From contig JABHBC010000001.1 of assembly GCA_018674025.1 (NCBI GenBank), positions 1-7,224 on the forward strand: 7,224 nucleotides of DNA. The letters run 5' to 3'. The notes below the pieces were generated by a model. The model searched no databases. It was not told the origin of the DNA and saw only the letters and a program-made list of their open reading frames with translations. This DNA is from Flavobacteriaceae bacterium. GTDB taxonomy: Bacteria; Bacteroidota; Bacteroidia; Flavobacteriales; Flavobacteriaceae. Position numbers and translations under genes: made by a program. Positions within the stretch are counted from its first letter, which is position 1. Each line of letters opens with the position of its first letter. Shown in pieces: positions 1-6,292 of this stretch.

Positions 1-219
1 AGCTTTGTGTGTCAATCCAGGATCTCTAAAATGTACTTGGTCGTCAATGACACCAGGCATTACGCAATTATTTTCAGCATCAATAATTTGAATAGATGAT
101 GATTTTAAACTAATAGATTTAGACACTTCTTTTATCATTTCATTTTCGATAAAAATATCAGAACTAATAATTTTACCTTCATTAATTATTCTTGCATTTT
201 TAATTAAAATCTGGTTCAT
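1..219 (-). CDS. pyrC: Dihydroorotase, N-terminal 73 residues (partial)
   Basis: Dihydroorotase cyclises N-carbamoyl-aspartate to dihydroorotate, the third step of de novo pyrimidine synthesis in the cytoplasm. The visible part reads from an ATG at 219-217 to the window edge without a stop. It shows the short N-terminal beta domain of cyclic amidohydrolases (residues 1-53, beginning MNQILIKNARIIN) and then the start of the metal-dependent barrel, PGVIDDQVHFRDPGLTHKA at residues 55-73. His63 and Arg65 match the metal- and substrate-binding positions of the D-x-H-x-H-F-R signature, but the first His is Gln61. I recall this Gln form from Bacteroidota dihydroorotases, so I read it as a lineage trait. 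The family is usually somewhat over 400 residues, so most of the gene lies to the left. The start is 3 bp after the stop of the upstream mannosyltransferase gene, suggesting one transcript. Confidence 0.88.
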   Translation of the reverse strand, partial: MNQILIKNARIINEGKIISSDIFIENEMIKEVSKSISLKSSSIQIIDAENNCVMPGVIDDQVHFRDPGLTHKA

Positions 220-222
220 TAT

Positions 223-951
223 CTAAAATTTAATATTAAATATTTTTTTTATTCTCATTGCTATTACTCCAAATATAGCCTCAGAAATTATACTACCATT
301 TAATTTTGAAATACCAAATTTTCTGTCTGAGAAAATTATTGGCACTTCAATTATTTTAAAATTTTTTAAATATGATTTATATTTCATTTCAATTTGAAAA
401 GCATATCCTGTAAATTTGATATTATCTAAATCAATTGACTCTAAAACTGATTTTTTATAACATATATATCCTGAAGTTGAGTCTTTAATTTTCATCCTAG
501 TTATAAATCGAACATATAAAGATGCAGTGTAAGATAAAATTATCCTGCTCAATGGCCAATTAACAACATTGATACCTTTTTTGTATCTTGAACCAATAGA
601 AATGTCATAATTATTTTCCAACATTGGTTCTAAAATTCTTTTAATGTCCTGAGGATTGTGAGATAAGTCTGCATCCATCTCGAACACATAATTAAATTTA
701 TTTTTTAAAGCCCATTTAAAACCGGCTACATATGCAGTTCCAAGGCCTTCTTTTTTTAATCTTTTCAATAAAAATAATTGATCTTTAAATTTTAACATTA
801 AATCCTCTACTTTTTTGAATGTTAAATCTGGAGAGTTATCATCAACAATTAAAATGTTTATTGTTGGATATAAGTTAATAGTTGAAATAATAATGTTTTC
901 AATGTTTTCAATTTCGTTATATGTTGGGATAATAATTAAAACATCCTTCAT
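223..951 (-). CDS. GT2 glycosyltransferase, polyprenol-phosphate mannose synthase type
   Basis: The 242-residue product is a family 2 glycosyltransferase of the dolichyl-phosphate mannose synthase (DPM1) type. Such enzymes move a sugar from a nucleotide donor, classically GDP-mannose, to a polyprenyl phosphate at the inner face of the cytoplasmic membrane. Seen in the sequence: PTYNE (residues 9-13), VDDNSPD (36-42), the metal-binding DAD in EMDADLSHNP (91-100), GSRY (120-123), WPLSRIILSY (132-141), DSTSGYICYK (157-166) and FSDRKFGISKL (207-217). Block order and length fit the soluble DPM1-like class; there is no C-terminal GtrA-like or multi-span membrane domain. The ATG at 951-949 puts the nucleotide-binding strand (VLIIIPTYNE) right at the N terminus, as usual. 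It is followed 3 bp later by pyrC and is divergent from the DUF4271 gene. Mannose as the sugar is inferred from family membership; the acceptor and pathway cannot be read here. Confidence 0.9.
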   Translation of the reverse strand: MKDVLIIIPTYNEIENIENIIISTINLYPTINILIVDDNSPDLTFKKVEDLMLKFKDQLFLLKRLKKEGLGTAYVAGFKWALKNKFNYVFEMDADLSHNPQDIKRILEPMLENNYDISIGSRYKKGINVVNWPLSRIILSYTASLYVRFITRMKIKDSTSGYICYKKSVLESIDLDNIKFTGYAFQIEMKYKSYLKNFKIIEVPIIFSDRKFGISKLNGSIISEAIFGVIAMRIKKIFNIKF

Positions 952-1023
952 GAATACTTATTTTAGTAAAAATAGTTATTTAGTAGATTATTTTTGTACA
1001 ATATTCTTCATAATTTAGCTTTG

Positions 1024-1671
1024 ATGATAAGAGAATATATTTTATTCGATGGATTTACAATTATCATATTATTAAATATAATAATTGTAACAATTGCTAA
1101 GGCATTGAATAACTCTAAATTCAAACAATTTATTTTTATTTATTTAAACAATTCATTTTTAAAATTTAGTACTAGCAACAATAGTTTTTTAAGTAGTTTT
1201 AACAGTCTACTAAACATAAATTATCTCATTTCGATGAGTGTATATATTTCCATTCTTTTGTCTTACAGTCCATCTGGTACTAATAATAATTTTGATATAT
1301 CAATATTTTTCAAAACATTATTTTTTGTTGCTGTGTTTATTTACACAAAATACTTGTTTGAAATATTAGTAGGCTGGTCATTCAATATTAGAAAATTCAT
1401 TATTGCTTTTAATTTACAAAAAAACAGCTTCAATAAATTAATTGGGATAATTATAATTTTATTTAATTCATTATCAATTTACAGTTTTCCAGGCTCAATA
1501 ACATTTATAAAAATTACTATATTTTTTGTTATTTCACTATACCTAATTGGTCTTTATAAAGTGATTAGATTAAATGATAATTTAATATTATCAAACATGT
1601 TTTATTTTATTTTGTATCTTTGCACTCTTGAAATTGTTCCTATTTTATTTTTTATAAATGAATTAATATAG
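1024..1671 (+). CDS. DUF4271 family integral membrane protein
   Basis: This 215-residue, very hydrophobic protein matches the Bacteroidota family DUF4271, whose function is unknown. About six membrane segments can be seen, near residues 8-27, 67-83, 93-116, 136-153, 158-178 and 192-212. Blocks I associate with the family are LVGWSFN-RKF (residues 115-125), LQKNSFNKLI (131-140) followed by a hydrophobic ILFN, and the C-terminal LYLCTLEIVP (197-206). I chose the ATG at 1024. A TTG at 994 would add ten residues in the same frame, but TTG starts are rare in this group and family members begin close to the first membrane segment, as MIREYILFDGF does. Codons are strongly AT-biased because the protein is rich in Ile, Phe, Leu and Asn. 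hemD follows after 25 bp on the same strand, so the two are probably co-transcribed. I recall this DUF4271-hemD order from other flavobacteria, but no functional link is known to me. Confidence 0.85.
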   Translation: MIREYILFDGFTIIILLNIIIVTIAKALNNSKFKQFIFIYLNNSFLKFSTSNNSFLSSFNSLLNINYLISMSVYISILLSYSPSGTNNNFDISIFFKTLFFVAVFIYTKYLFEILVGWSFNIRKFIIAFNLQKNSFNKLIGIIIILFNSLSIYSFPGSITFIKITIFFVISLYLIGLYKVIRLNDNLILSNMFYFILYLCTLEIVPILFFINELI

Positions 1672-1696
1672 TTTCAAAGTCAAAAAGGTATACTAT

Positions 1697-2446
1697 ATGA
1701 AAGTTAAAACTATTCTTGTTTCTCAAACTAAACCTACAATACCTCACTCTCCTTTTTTTGAATTAGAAAAAAGCAGAAAAATCAAAATTGATTTTGAACC
1801 ATTTATTCATGTAAAACCTGTTTCAGTAAAAGAAATTAGACTTCAAAAAATAGATTTAACAATGTTTACTGCAATTATTCTTACTAGTAGATATGCAGTA
1901 GATCATTATTTCAGAGTTTGCGAAAAAATGAGATACAAGGTTCCAGATTCTATGAAATATTTCTGTCAATCTGAAGCAGTAGCTTTTTACTTACAGAAAT
2001 ATGTTGTTTACAGAAAAAGAAAAATTTATGTGGGTCAAAGAAAATTTGCTGATCTTTGCACTTTAATTGAAAAGTATAATACTGAACGATTCTTACTTCC
2101 TACAACAGACAAATTAAAAGCTGAAGTTCCTAAATTACTCAACAAATTAGAAATTAACTGGAGACAATCTGTATTTTACAGAACTGTCATTAGTGATTTG
2201 TCACATTTAGCAGATGTTTCTTATGATATTTTAGTTTTCTTCAGTCCAACTGGCATTCAATCTTTGCTGCACAATTATCCAGATTTTAAACAAAAAAATA
2301 CAAGAATTGCTGCTTTCGGAGCTATTACTAAAAAAACATGTGAGGAAAATGGTCTTGTAGTTGATATATCCGCCCCTTCTAAAAAATTTCCATCAATGAC
2401 TATGGCACTTGATGATTACATCAAAAAAGTCAACAAGAAAAAATAA
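1697..2446 (+). CDS. hemD: Uroporphyrinogen-III synthase
   Basis: HemD closes linear hydroxymethylbilane to uroporphyrinogen III with inversion of ring D, the branch-point precursor of heme, siroheme and cobalamin, in the cytoplasm. The 249-residue product is of normal length and has the bilobed pattern of the family. Visible blocks are TSRYAVDHYF (residues 63-72), the Bacteroidota-like FCQSEAVAFYLQKYVVYRKR (89-108), FLLPTT (132-137), FFSPTGIQSL (181-190, equivalent to the usual F-T/S-S-P-x-G motif), AAFGAITKKT (205-214) and PSMTMAL (232-238). HemD diverges strongly between phyla; this form is the one I know from Flavobacteriia. The ATG at 1697 is preceded by AAAAAGG at 1682-1688, eight bases upstream, a modest Shine-Dalgarno-like site in a group that mostly lacks them. 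It follows the DUF4271 gene by 25 bp and meets pckA tail to tail with a 6-bp gap. No other heme gene lies in the window. Confidence 0.93.
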   Translation: MKVKTILVSQTKPTIPHSPFFELEKSRKIKIDFEPFIHVKPVSVKEIRLQKIDLTMFTAIILTSRYAVDHYFRVCEKMRYKVPDSMKYFCQSEAVAFYLQKYVVYRKRKIYVGQRKFADLCTLIEKYNTERFLLPTTDKLKAEVPKLLNKLEINWRQSVFYRTVISDLSHLADVSYDILVFFSPTGIQSLLHNYPDFKQKNTRIAAFGAITKKTCEENGLVVDISAPSKKFPSMTMALDDYIKKVNKKK

Positions 2447-2452
2447 ATTATA

Positions 2453-4030
2453 TTATTTACCGTTTGGAGCTCCTGACATTATTTCATTATTTGAATATGA
2501 TTCAAACTGTTTAAAATTAGTTACAAATGAGTTTGCTAATTTATAAGCAGTTTTATAATAACTAATATCATCATTCCATGTTTTTCTTGGACTTAAAACA
2601 GAAGTGGGAACATTTGGGCAAATTCTTGGCTGTTTTAAATTAAAAACAGAATGAATGTGATAATTATCTTTGTTAACCTCCTCTAAATCACCACTTAAGG
2701 CAGCATTTATCATAGCTCTTGTATATTTTAACTCCATTCTTTTACCTATTCCATAGGGACCACCTGTCCAACCAGTATTGACTAGCCAAACTCTAACTCC
2801 CGACTCATTAATTTTTTTTATCAACATTTGTGCATATTCGGCAGGGTGTAAAGGCATAAAAGGTGCTCCAAAACAAGCTGAAAAAGATGGTTGTGGTTCA
2901 ACTACACCAGCTTCAGTTCCTGCTACCTTACTTGTATAACCTGAAATAAAATGATAAGCAGCTTGACTAGATGATAGTTTAGATATTGGAGGCAATACAC
3001 CAAAAGCATCAGCTGTTAGAAAAAAAATATTTTTAGGAGTACTACCAATTGATGGATATTTGATATTTTCAATAAAATTAATTGGATAACTAACTCTGGT
3101 ATTTTGAGTAATAGAAGTGTCCGTAAAATCAACTTTACCATTTTTATCAGCAATAATGTTTTCTAAAAGAGATCCTTTTTTAATAGCCTTATAAATATCT
3201 GGTTCACTTTCTTTATTTAGATTAATAACTTTTGCATAACAACCTCCTTCAAAATTAAAAACTTGATCTTTACTCCACCCATGCTCATCATCTCCTACTA
3301 ATTGCCTGTTTGGATCAGCAGAAAGTGTTGTCTTACCGGTCCCGGATAAACCAAAGAAAATTGCAGTATCCTCATCGTTACCTACATTTGCACTGCAATG
3401 CATAGGCAAAATATCATGATTAACGGGTAGGATAAAGTTTAGTACAGAAAAAATAGATTTTTTTATTTCACCTGTATATCCTGTTCCGCCTATAATTATA
3501 ATTTTTTTTGAAAAATTTATTATAGCAAAATTTTCACTTCTTGTTCCATCAATTTTTGGATTAGATTTAAATCCTGGCGCATTTATTAATAGCCAGTCTT
3601 CTTGAAAATTTTTAACAGATTTTTTATCTAACCTTAAAAACATGTTATTAGCAAAAAAATCACTACTAGGTAATTCACAGATTGTTCTTACATTAAGTCT
3701 TGAAGACTCTAATGAACAAACATAACTGTCTCTAACATACAACTCTTTTCCAGATAAATAATTGGTTATTTTTGAATATAATTTTTCAAAATAAGATTCA
3801 GCAATTGGAATGTTAATATCACCCCACCATACTTTGTCTTTTGTGATGTTATCTTTAACAATATATCTGTCTTTTGGAGATCTTCCAGTAAATTTACCAG
3901 TATAAATAGCTAACGCTCCAGAATCAACAATAAATCCCTGTTTTTGATTAACTATAATTTCTTGTAACTTATCTATTGGTGTTTGATAGAAAGTATTAGA
4001 CTTGTGTAATCCGTAATTATCTAAATTCAT
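2453..4030 (-). CDS. pckA: Phosphoenolpyruvate carboxykinase (ATP)
   Basis: PckA converts oxaloacetate and ATP to phosphoenolpyruvate, CO2 and ADP, the entry step of gluconeogenesis (it can run in the carboxylating direction in some bacteria). The 525-residue product is full length for the ATP-dependent class. Visible motifs in order: TGRSPKDR (residues 48-55), GGTGYTGEIKKSIF (181-194), LPMHCSANVG (208-217), the kinase P-loop GLSGTGKTTLS (227-237), the metal-binding DDEHGW (247-252), FEGGCYAK (260-267), NTRVSYP (310-316), FLTADAFGVLPP (337-348) and NTGWTGG (418-424). All catalytic blocks I know are intact. The ATG at 4030-4028 gives the usual short N-terminal extension (MNLDNYGLHK) before the substrate-binding domain. 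It is transcribed alone, tail to tail with hemD and divergent from the saccharopine dehydrogenase gene. A consensus-quality promoter lies about 25 bp upstream of the start codon. No clear Shine-Dalgarno sequence is present. Confidence 0.97.
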   Translation of the reverse strand: MNLDNYGLHKSNTFYQTPIDKLQEIIVNQKQGFIVDSGALAIYTGKFTGRSPKDRYIVKDNITKDKVWWGDINIPIAESYFEKLYSKITNYLSGKELYVRDSYVCSLESSRLNVRTICELPSSDFFANNMFLRLDKKSVKNFQEDWLLINAPGFKSNPKIDGTRSENFAIINFSKKIIIIGGTGYTGEIKKSIFSVLNFILPVNHDILPMHCSANVGNDEDTAIFFGLSGTGKTTLSADPNRQLVGDDEHGWSKDQVFNFEGGCYAKVINLNKESEPDIYKAIKKGSLLENIIADKNGKVDFTDTSITQNTRVSYPINFIENIKYPSIGSTPKNIFFLTADAFGVLPPISKLSSSQAAYHFISGYTSKVAGTEAGVVEPQPSFSACFGAPFMPLHPAEYAQMLIKKINESGVRVWLVNTGWTGGPYGIGKRMELKYTRAMINAALSGDLEEVNKDNYHIHSVFNLKQPRICPNVPTSVLSPRKTWNDDISYYKTAYKLANSFVTNFKQFESYSNNEIMSGAPNGK

Positions 4031-4054
4031 TTATTTTATTTAAATGTACCTTAT

Positions 4055-4083
4055 CAAATGTATGAATTTATTAAGAAAGCAAA
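4055..4083 (-). promoter_or_regulatory. Bacteroidota-type promoter of pckA
   Basis: Read on the minus strand, TTTG (4083-4080) is followed after 17 bases by TACATTTG (4062-4055). This matches the Bacteroidota primary sigma factor consensus, TTTG (or TTG) near -33 and TAnnTTTG near -7, in all fixed positions, with a spacer at the short end of the accepted range. Transcription would start about 5-8 bases further, near 4047-4050, giving a leader of about 18-20 nt before the pckA ATG at 4030. Single TAnnTTTG matches are common by chance in DNA this AT-rich. The support comes from the paired element, the position in a 109-bp divergent spacer and the sensible leader length. Confidence 0.55.
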
Positions 4084-4139
4084 TTATATAAAGACTTAAA
4101 AAATTAAAATATTAAATTTATAGTATTACTTTTATATTT

Positions 4140-5492
4140 ATGAGAAAAATACTAATTATTGGTTCTGGAAAGTCCTCTTCCTACTTAATTAAATATCTAT
4201 TAAGTAAATCTGAAAAAGAAAATTTATTTATAATAATTGCAGATAAATATATTGCAAAAACAAAAGCGTTATTAAATAATCATTCTAATTCTAAAGCATT
4301 AAAACTTGATGTATTTGATAACGTTTCTAGAGCAAAAGAAATTCTCGCAGCTGATATTGTAATTTCTATGCTACCTGCTCGATTCCACCTAATGGTTGCA
4401 AAAGACTGTATTAAACACAGTAAAAACATGTTGACAGCGTCATATATAAGTGATGAAATGCTTGCTTTAAATAATAAGGCTATAGAAAAAGACATAGTAA
4501 TTATGAACGAAATTGGTTTAGATCCTGGAATTGACCACATGAGTGCAATGAAGGTTATTGATCATATTAAAGAAAAAAATGCAAAAATTACTTTATTTGA
4601 ATCTTATACAGGAGGATTAATTGCGCCAGAATCCGATAATAATTTATGGAACTATAAATTTACATGGAATCCTAGAAATGTTGTGCTTGCTGGTCAAGGT
4701 GGACCCGCAAAATTCGTTCAGCAAGGACACAATAAATATATACCTTATAATAAACTTTTTAAAAGAAATCAAAAATTAGAAGTCAAAAATTATGGAAGTT
4801 TTGAAGGATATGCTAATAGAGACTCATTAAAATATAGAGAAATTTATGGATTAGAGGATATCAAAACTCTATGTAGAGGTACAATTAGAAAAGTTGGTTT
4901 TAGTGAATCTTGGGATGTTTTCGTTCAACTTGGAATGACAGATGATAGCTATACAATTGAAAATAGCATGGATATGACTTTTAGAGATTTTGTAGATTTA
5001 TTTTTACCATATAGCGCGAAAGACAAGGTTGAATTAAAATTACAAAAACTATTAAACATTTCTGAATCAGAACCTATTTGGAGTAAATTATTAGAAATAG
5101 ATTTATTCAGTAGCCAAAAGACTATTACAATAGACAAAGCAACTCCCGCACAAATATTAGAATTTATTCTTTGCAAAAGCTGGACATTAGATCCTAATGA
5201 TAAAGATATGATAGTAATGACTCATAAATTCATTTACGAGCTAAACAACAAAAAATATCAAATTGACTCAAATATGGTTTGTATTGGTGAAGATCAAACA
5301 TATACAGCAATGGCAAAAACTGTAGGGCTTCCATTAGCAATTGCAACATTAGCAATTTTAAATTCTAAAATTACAGTAAAAGGAGTACAACTTCCAGTTA
5401 ACAAGGCTATTTATAACCCAATCTTAAAGGAATTAATTGACTATGGAATAGAATTTAATGAATACGAAATTCCGTTTCAAACTCAAAACTAA
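4140..5492 (+). CDS. Saccharopine dehydrogenase family protein (Lys9/AASS-like)
   Basis: The 450-residue protein resembles glutamate-forming saccharopine dehydrogenase (yeast Lys9; the C-terminal enzyme of animal AASS). In lysine catabolism that enzyme oxidises saccharopine with NAD(P)+ to glutamate and aminoadipate semialdehyde. Visible features: an N-terminal Rossmann fold with GSGKSSSYLIKYL (residues 8-20) and an acidic strand end at D35, SMLPARFH (76-83), TASYIS (99-104), EIGLDPGIDHM (124-134), GGLIAPESDNNLWNYKF (158-174) with TWNPRNVVLAG (175-185), then NRDSLKYREIYG and CRGTIRKVGF in the catalytic domain. Length agrees with Lys9. The ATG at 4140 starts directly before the Rossmann strand; no Shine-Dalgarno sequence is seen. 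An Lrp/AsnC regulator follows after 21 bp, consistent with amino-acid-responsive control. No lysine-ketoglutarate reductase is in the window, so the true substrate is not proven; a related amino-acid or polyamine dehydrogenase is possible. Confidence 0.85.
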   Translation: MRKILIIGSGKSSSYLIKYLLSKSEKENLFIIIADKYIAKTKALLNNHSNSKALKLDVFDNVSRAKEILAADIVISMLPARFHLMVAKDCIKHSKNMLTASYISDEMLALNNKAIEKDIVIMNEIGLDPGIDHMSAMKVIDHIKEKNAKITLFESYTGGLIAPESDNNLWNYKFTWNPRNVVLAGQGGPAKFVQQGHNKYIPYNKLFKRNQKLEVKNYGSFEGYANRDSLKYREIYGLEDIKTLCRGTIRKVGFSESWDVFVQLGMTDDSYTIENSMDMTFRDFVDLFLPYSAKDKVELKLQKLLNISESEPIWSKLLEIDLFSSQKTITIDKATPAQILEFILCKSWTLDPNDKDMIVMTHKFIYELNNKKYQIDSNMVCIGEDQTYTAMAKTVGLPLAIATLAILNSKITVKGVQLPVNKAIYNPILKELIDYGIEFNEYEIPFQTQN

Positions 5493-5513
5493 TACAATTA
5501 GTGACTAAACTTT

Positions 5514-5984
5514 ATGAAAAACATAAATAACACAATTACGATTGATGGCATAGATAAAGAAATCATTAGATCACTAATGACTAATGCAAGGACCCCTATT
5601 TTAGAAATAGCAAAAAAAATTGGAGTTTCTGGTGCTGCAATTCACCAAAGACTAAGAAAACTTGAAAATTCTGAACTGATTGAGGGTTCAAAAATTATAA
5701 TTAATCCAAAAGTTTTAGGACATAAAACTATGGCGTTTATTGGAATTTATTTAGAAAAAGCTGGAGATAACGCATCAGTTGTTCGAGAATTAAAAAATAT
5801 TCCTGAAGTTTTAGAGTGTCATTATACAACCGGTAATTGGAGTATTTTGACAAAAATATTATGTGTAGACAATGAAAATTTAATGCAAATATTAAATAAA
5901 AAAATTCAAACCATTAATGGTGTTTCTAGAACTGAAACATATATTTCTTTAGATCAACAAATTGATAGACAAATTGCTATTTAG
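5514..5984 (+). CDS. Lrp/AsnC family transcriptional regulator
   Basis: The 156-residue protein has the two-domain plan of leucine-responsive/feast-famine regulators. Residues about 12-60 form the AsnC-type winged helix-turn-helix (DGIDKEIIRSL, then EIAKKIGVSGAAIHQRLRKL at 31-50 with the recognition helix). Residues about 70-150 form the RAM/ACT-like ligand-binding and oligomerisation domain, with IPEVLECHYTTGNW (96-109) in the effector region. Such proteins bind DNA as dimers to octamers and sense amino acids. The SGAAIHQR recognition helix and the terminal DRQIAI resemble a conserved Bacteroidota paralogue I have seen near saccharopine dehydrogenase genes. It lies 21 bp behind that gene here, so self-regulation together with the enzyme gene is the natural hypothesis. 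Its stop overlaps the stop of the convergent DUF3784-like gene by four bases. The effector cannot be told from sequence. Confidence 0.93.
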   Translation: MKNINNTITIDGIDKEIIRSLMTNARTPILEIAKKIGVSGAAIHQRLRKLENSELIEGSKIIINPKVLGHKTMAFIGIYLEKAGDNASVVRELKNIPEVLECHYTTGNWSILTKILCVDNENLMQILNKKIQTINGVSRTETYISLDQQIDRQIAI

Positions 5985-6292
5985 AATTTAGAATACTTTT
6001 GAGATTTAATTATAAAATAAGGCCAAGGTATCGTTAAGGAAATACACCAAGCTATTGCCGCAATTTCTTCCGAATATGTAAAATATGTAACTGCAAATAT
6101 TAAAGTTGAATAAAAAGCAAGTTTTATAAAAAAACTTTTAAAAAATTTCAAATAATTAACTATATCAAAGTTTTCTCGTTCTTTATCTGACATTGTATTA
6201 TATCCCGCCAGAAAAAATTTAGCATTTTCAGTATTTATGTACTTAGCTATGGCTATAAAAATAATATTAACAAAAAATAGAGCTGCTATCAT
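5981..6292 (-). CDS. DUF3784-like small membrane protein
   Basis: This 103-residue protein has three probable membrane helices at about residues 1-19, 53-72 and 77-96. Between the first two is a soluble loop with AGYNTMSDKERENFD (29-43). A G-Y-N-T-M-S-x-x-E motif after one helix and before a helical pair is typical of DUF3784, a family of uncharacterised bacterial membrane proteins of about 100 residues, so I place it there; no function is known. The ATG (6292-6290) overlaps the leuS stop codon in an ATGA arrangement, which suggests translational coupling and a shared transcript. Its own stop overlaps that of the Lrp-family gene on the other strand. The short length, the coupled start and the motif make it a real gene rather than a chance frame. 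Confidence 0.75.
   Translation of the reverse strand: MIAALFFVNIIFIAIAKYINTENAKFFLAGYNTMSDKERENFDIVNYLKFFKSFFIKLAFYSTLIFAVTYFTYSEEIAAIAWCISLTIPWPYFIIKSQKYSKF

Noticed and set aside
892..909. Tandem AATGTTTTC, two copies.
   Set aside because: It lies in the mannosyltransferase gene and merely encodes a repeated Glu-Asn-Ile; no sign of a repeat locus.
993..1023. TTTG-N19-TAGCTTTG on the plus strand, a full match to the Bacteroidota promoter pattern.
   Set aside because: It abuts the DUF4271 ATG at 1024, so transcription would begin inside the gene, and no nearby later start codon exists. Such matches arise easily by chance in DNA this AT-rich.
994..1023. TTG start for the DUF4271 gene, adding MYNILHNLAL.
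   Set aside because: TTG starts are rare in this group, and the ATG at 1024 gives the N terminus expected for the family.
2441..2458. AAATAA/TTATTT inverted repeat with a following T-run on the minus strand, between hemD and pckA, as a terminator.
   Set aside because: Six A-T pairs only, overlapping both stop codons; too weak to call an intrinsic terminator.
4280..5176. Minus-strand open frames of 75-86 codons inside the saccharopine dehydrogenase gene.
   Set aside because: They are antisense shadows of a strongly conserved gene, with no recognisable protein family.
5980..5993. Tandem TTTAGAA, two copies, across the convergent stop codons.
   Set aside because: Two 7-bp AT-rich copies are expected by chance and form no array or hairpin.
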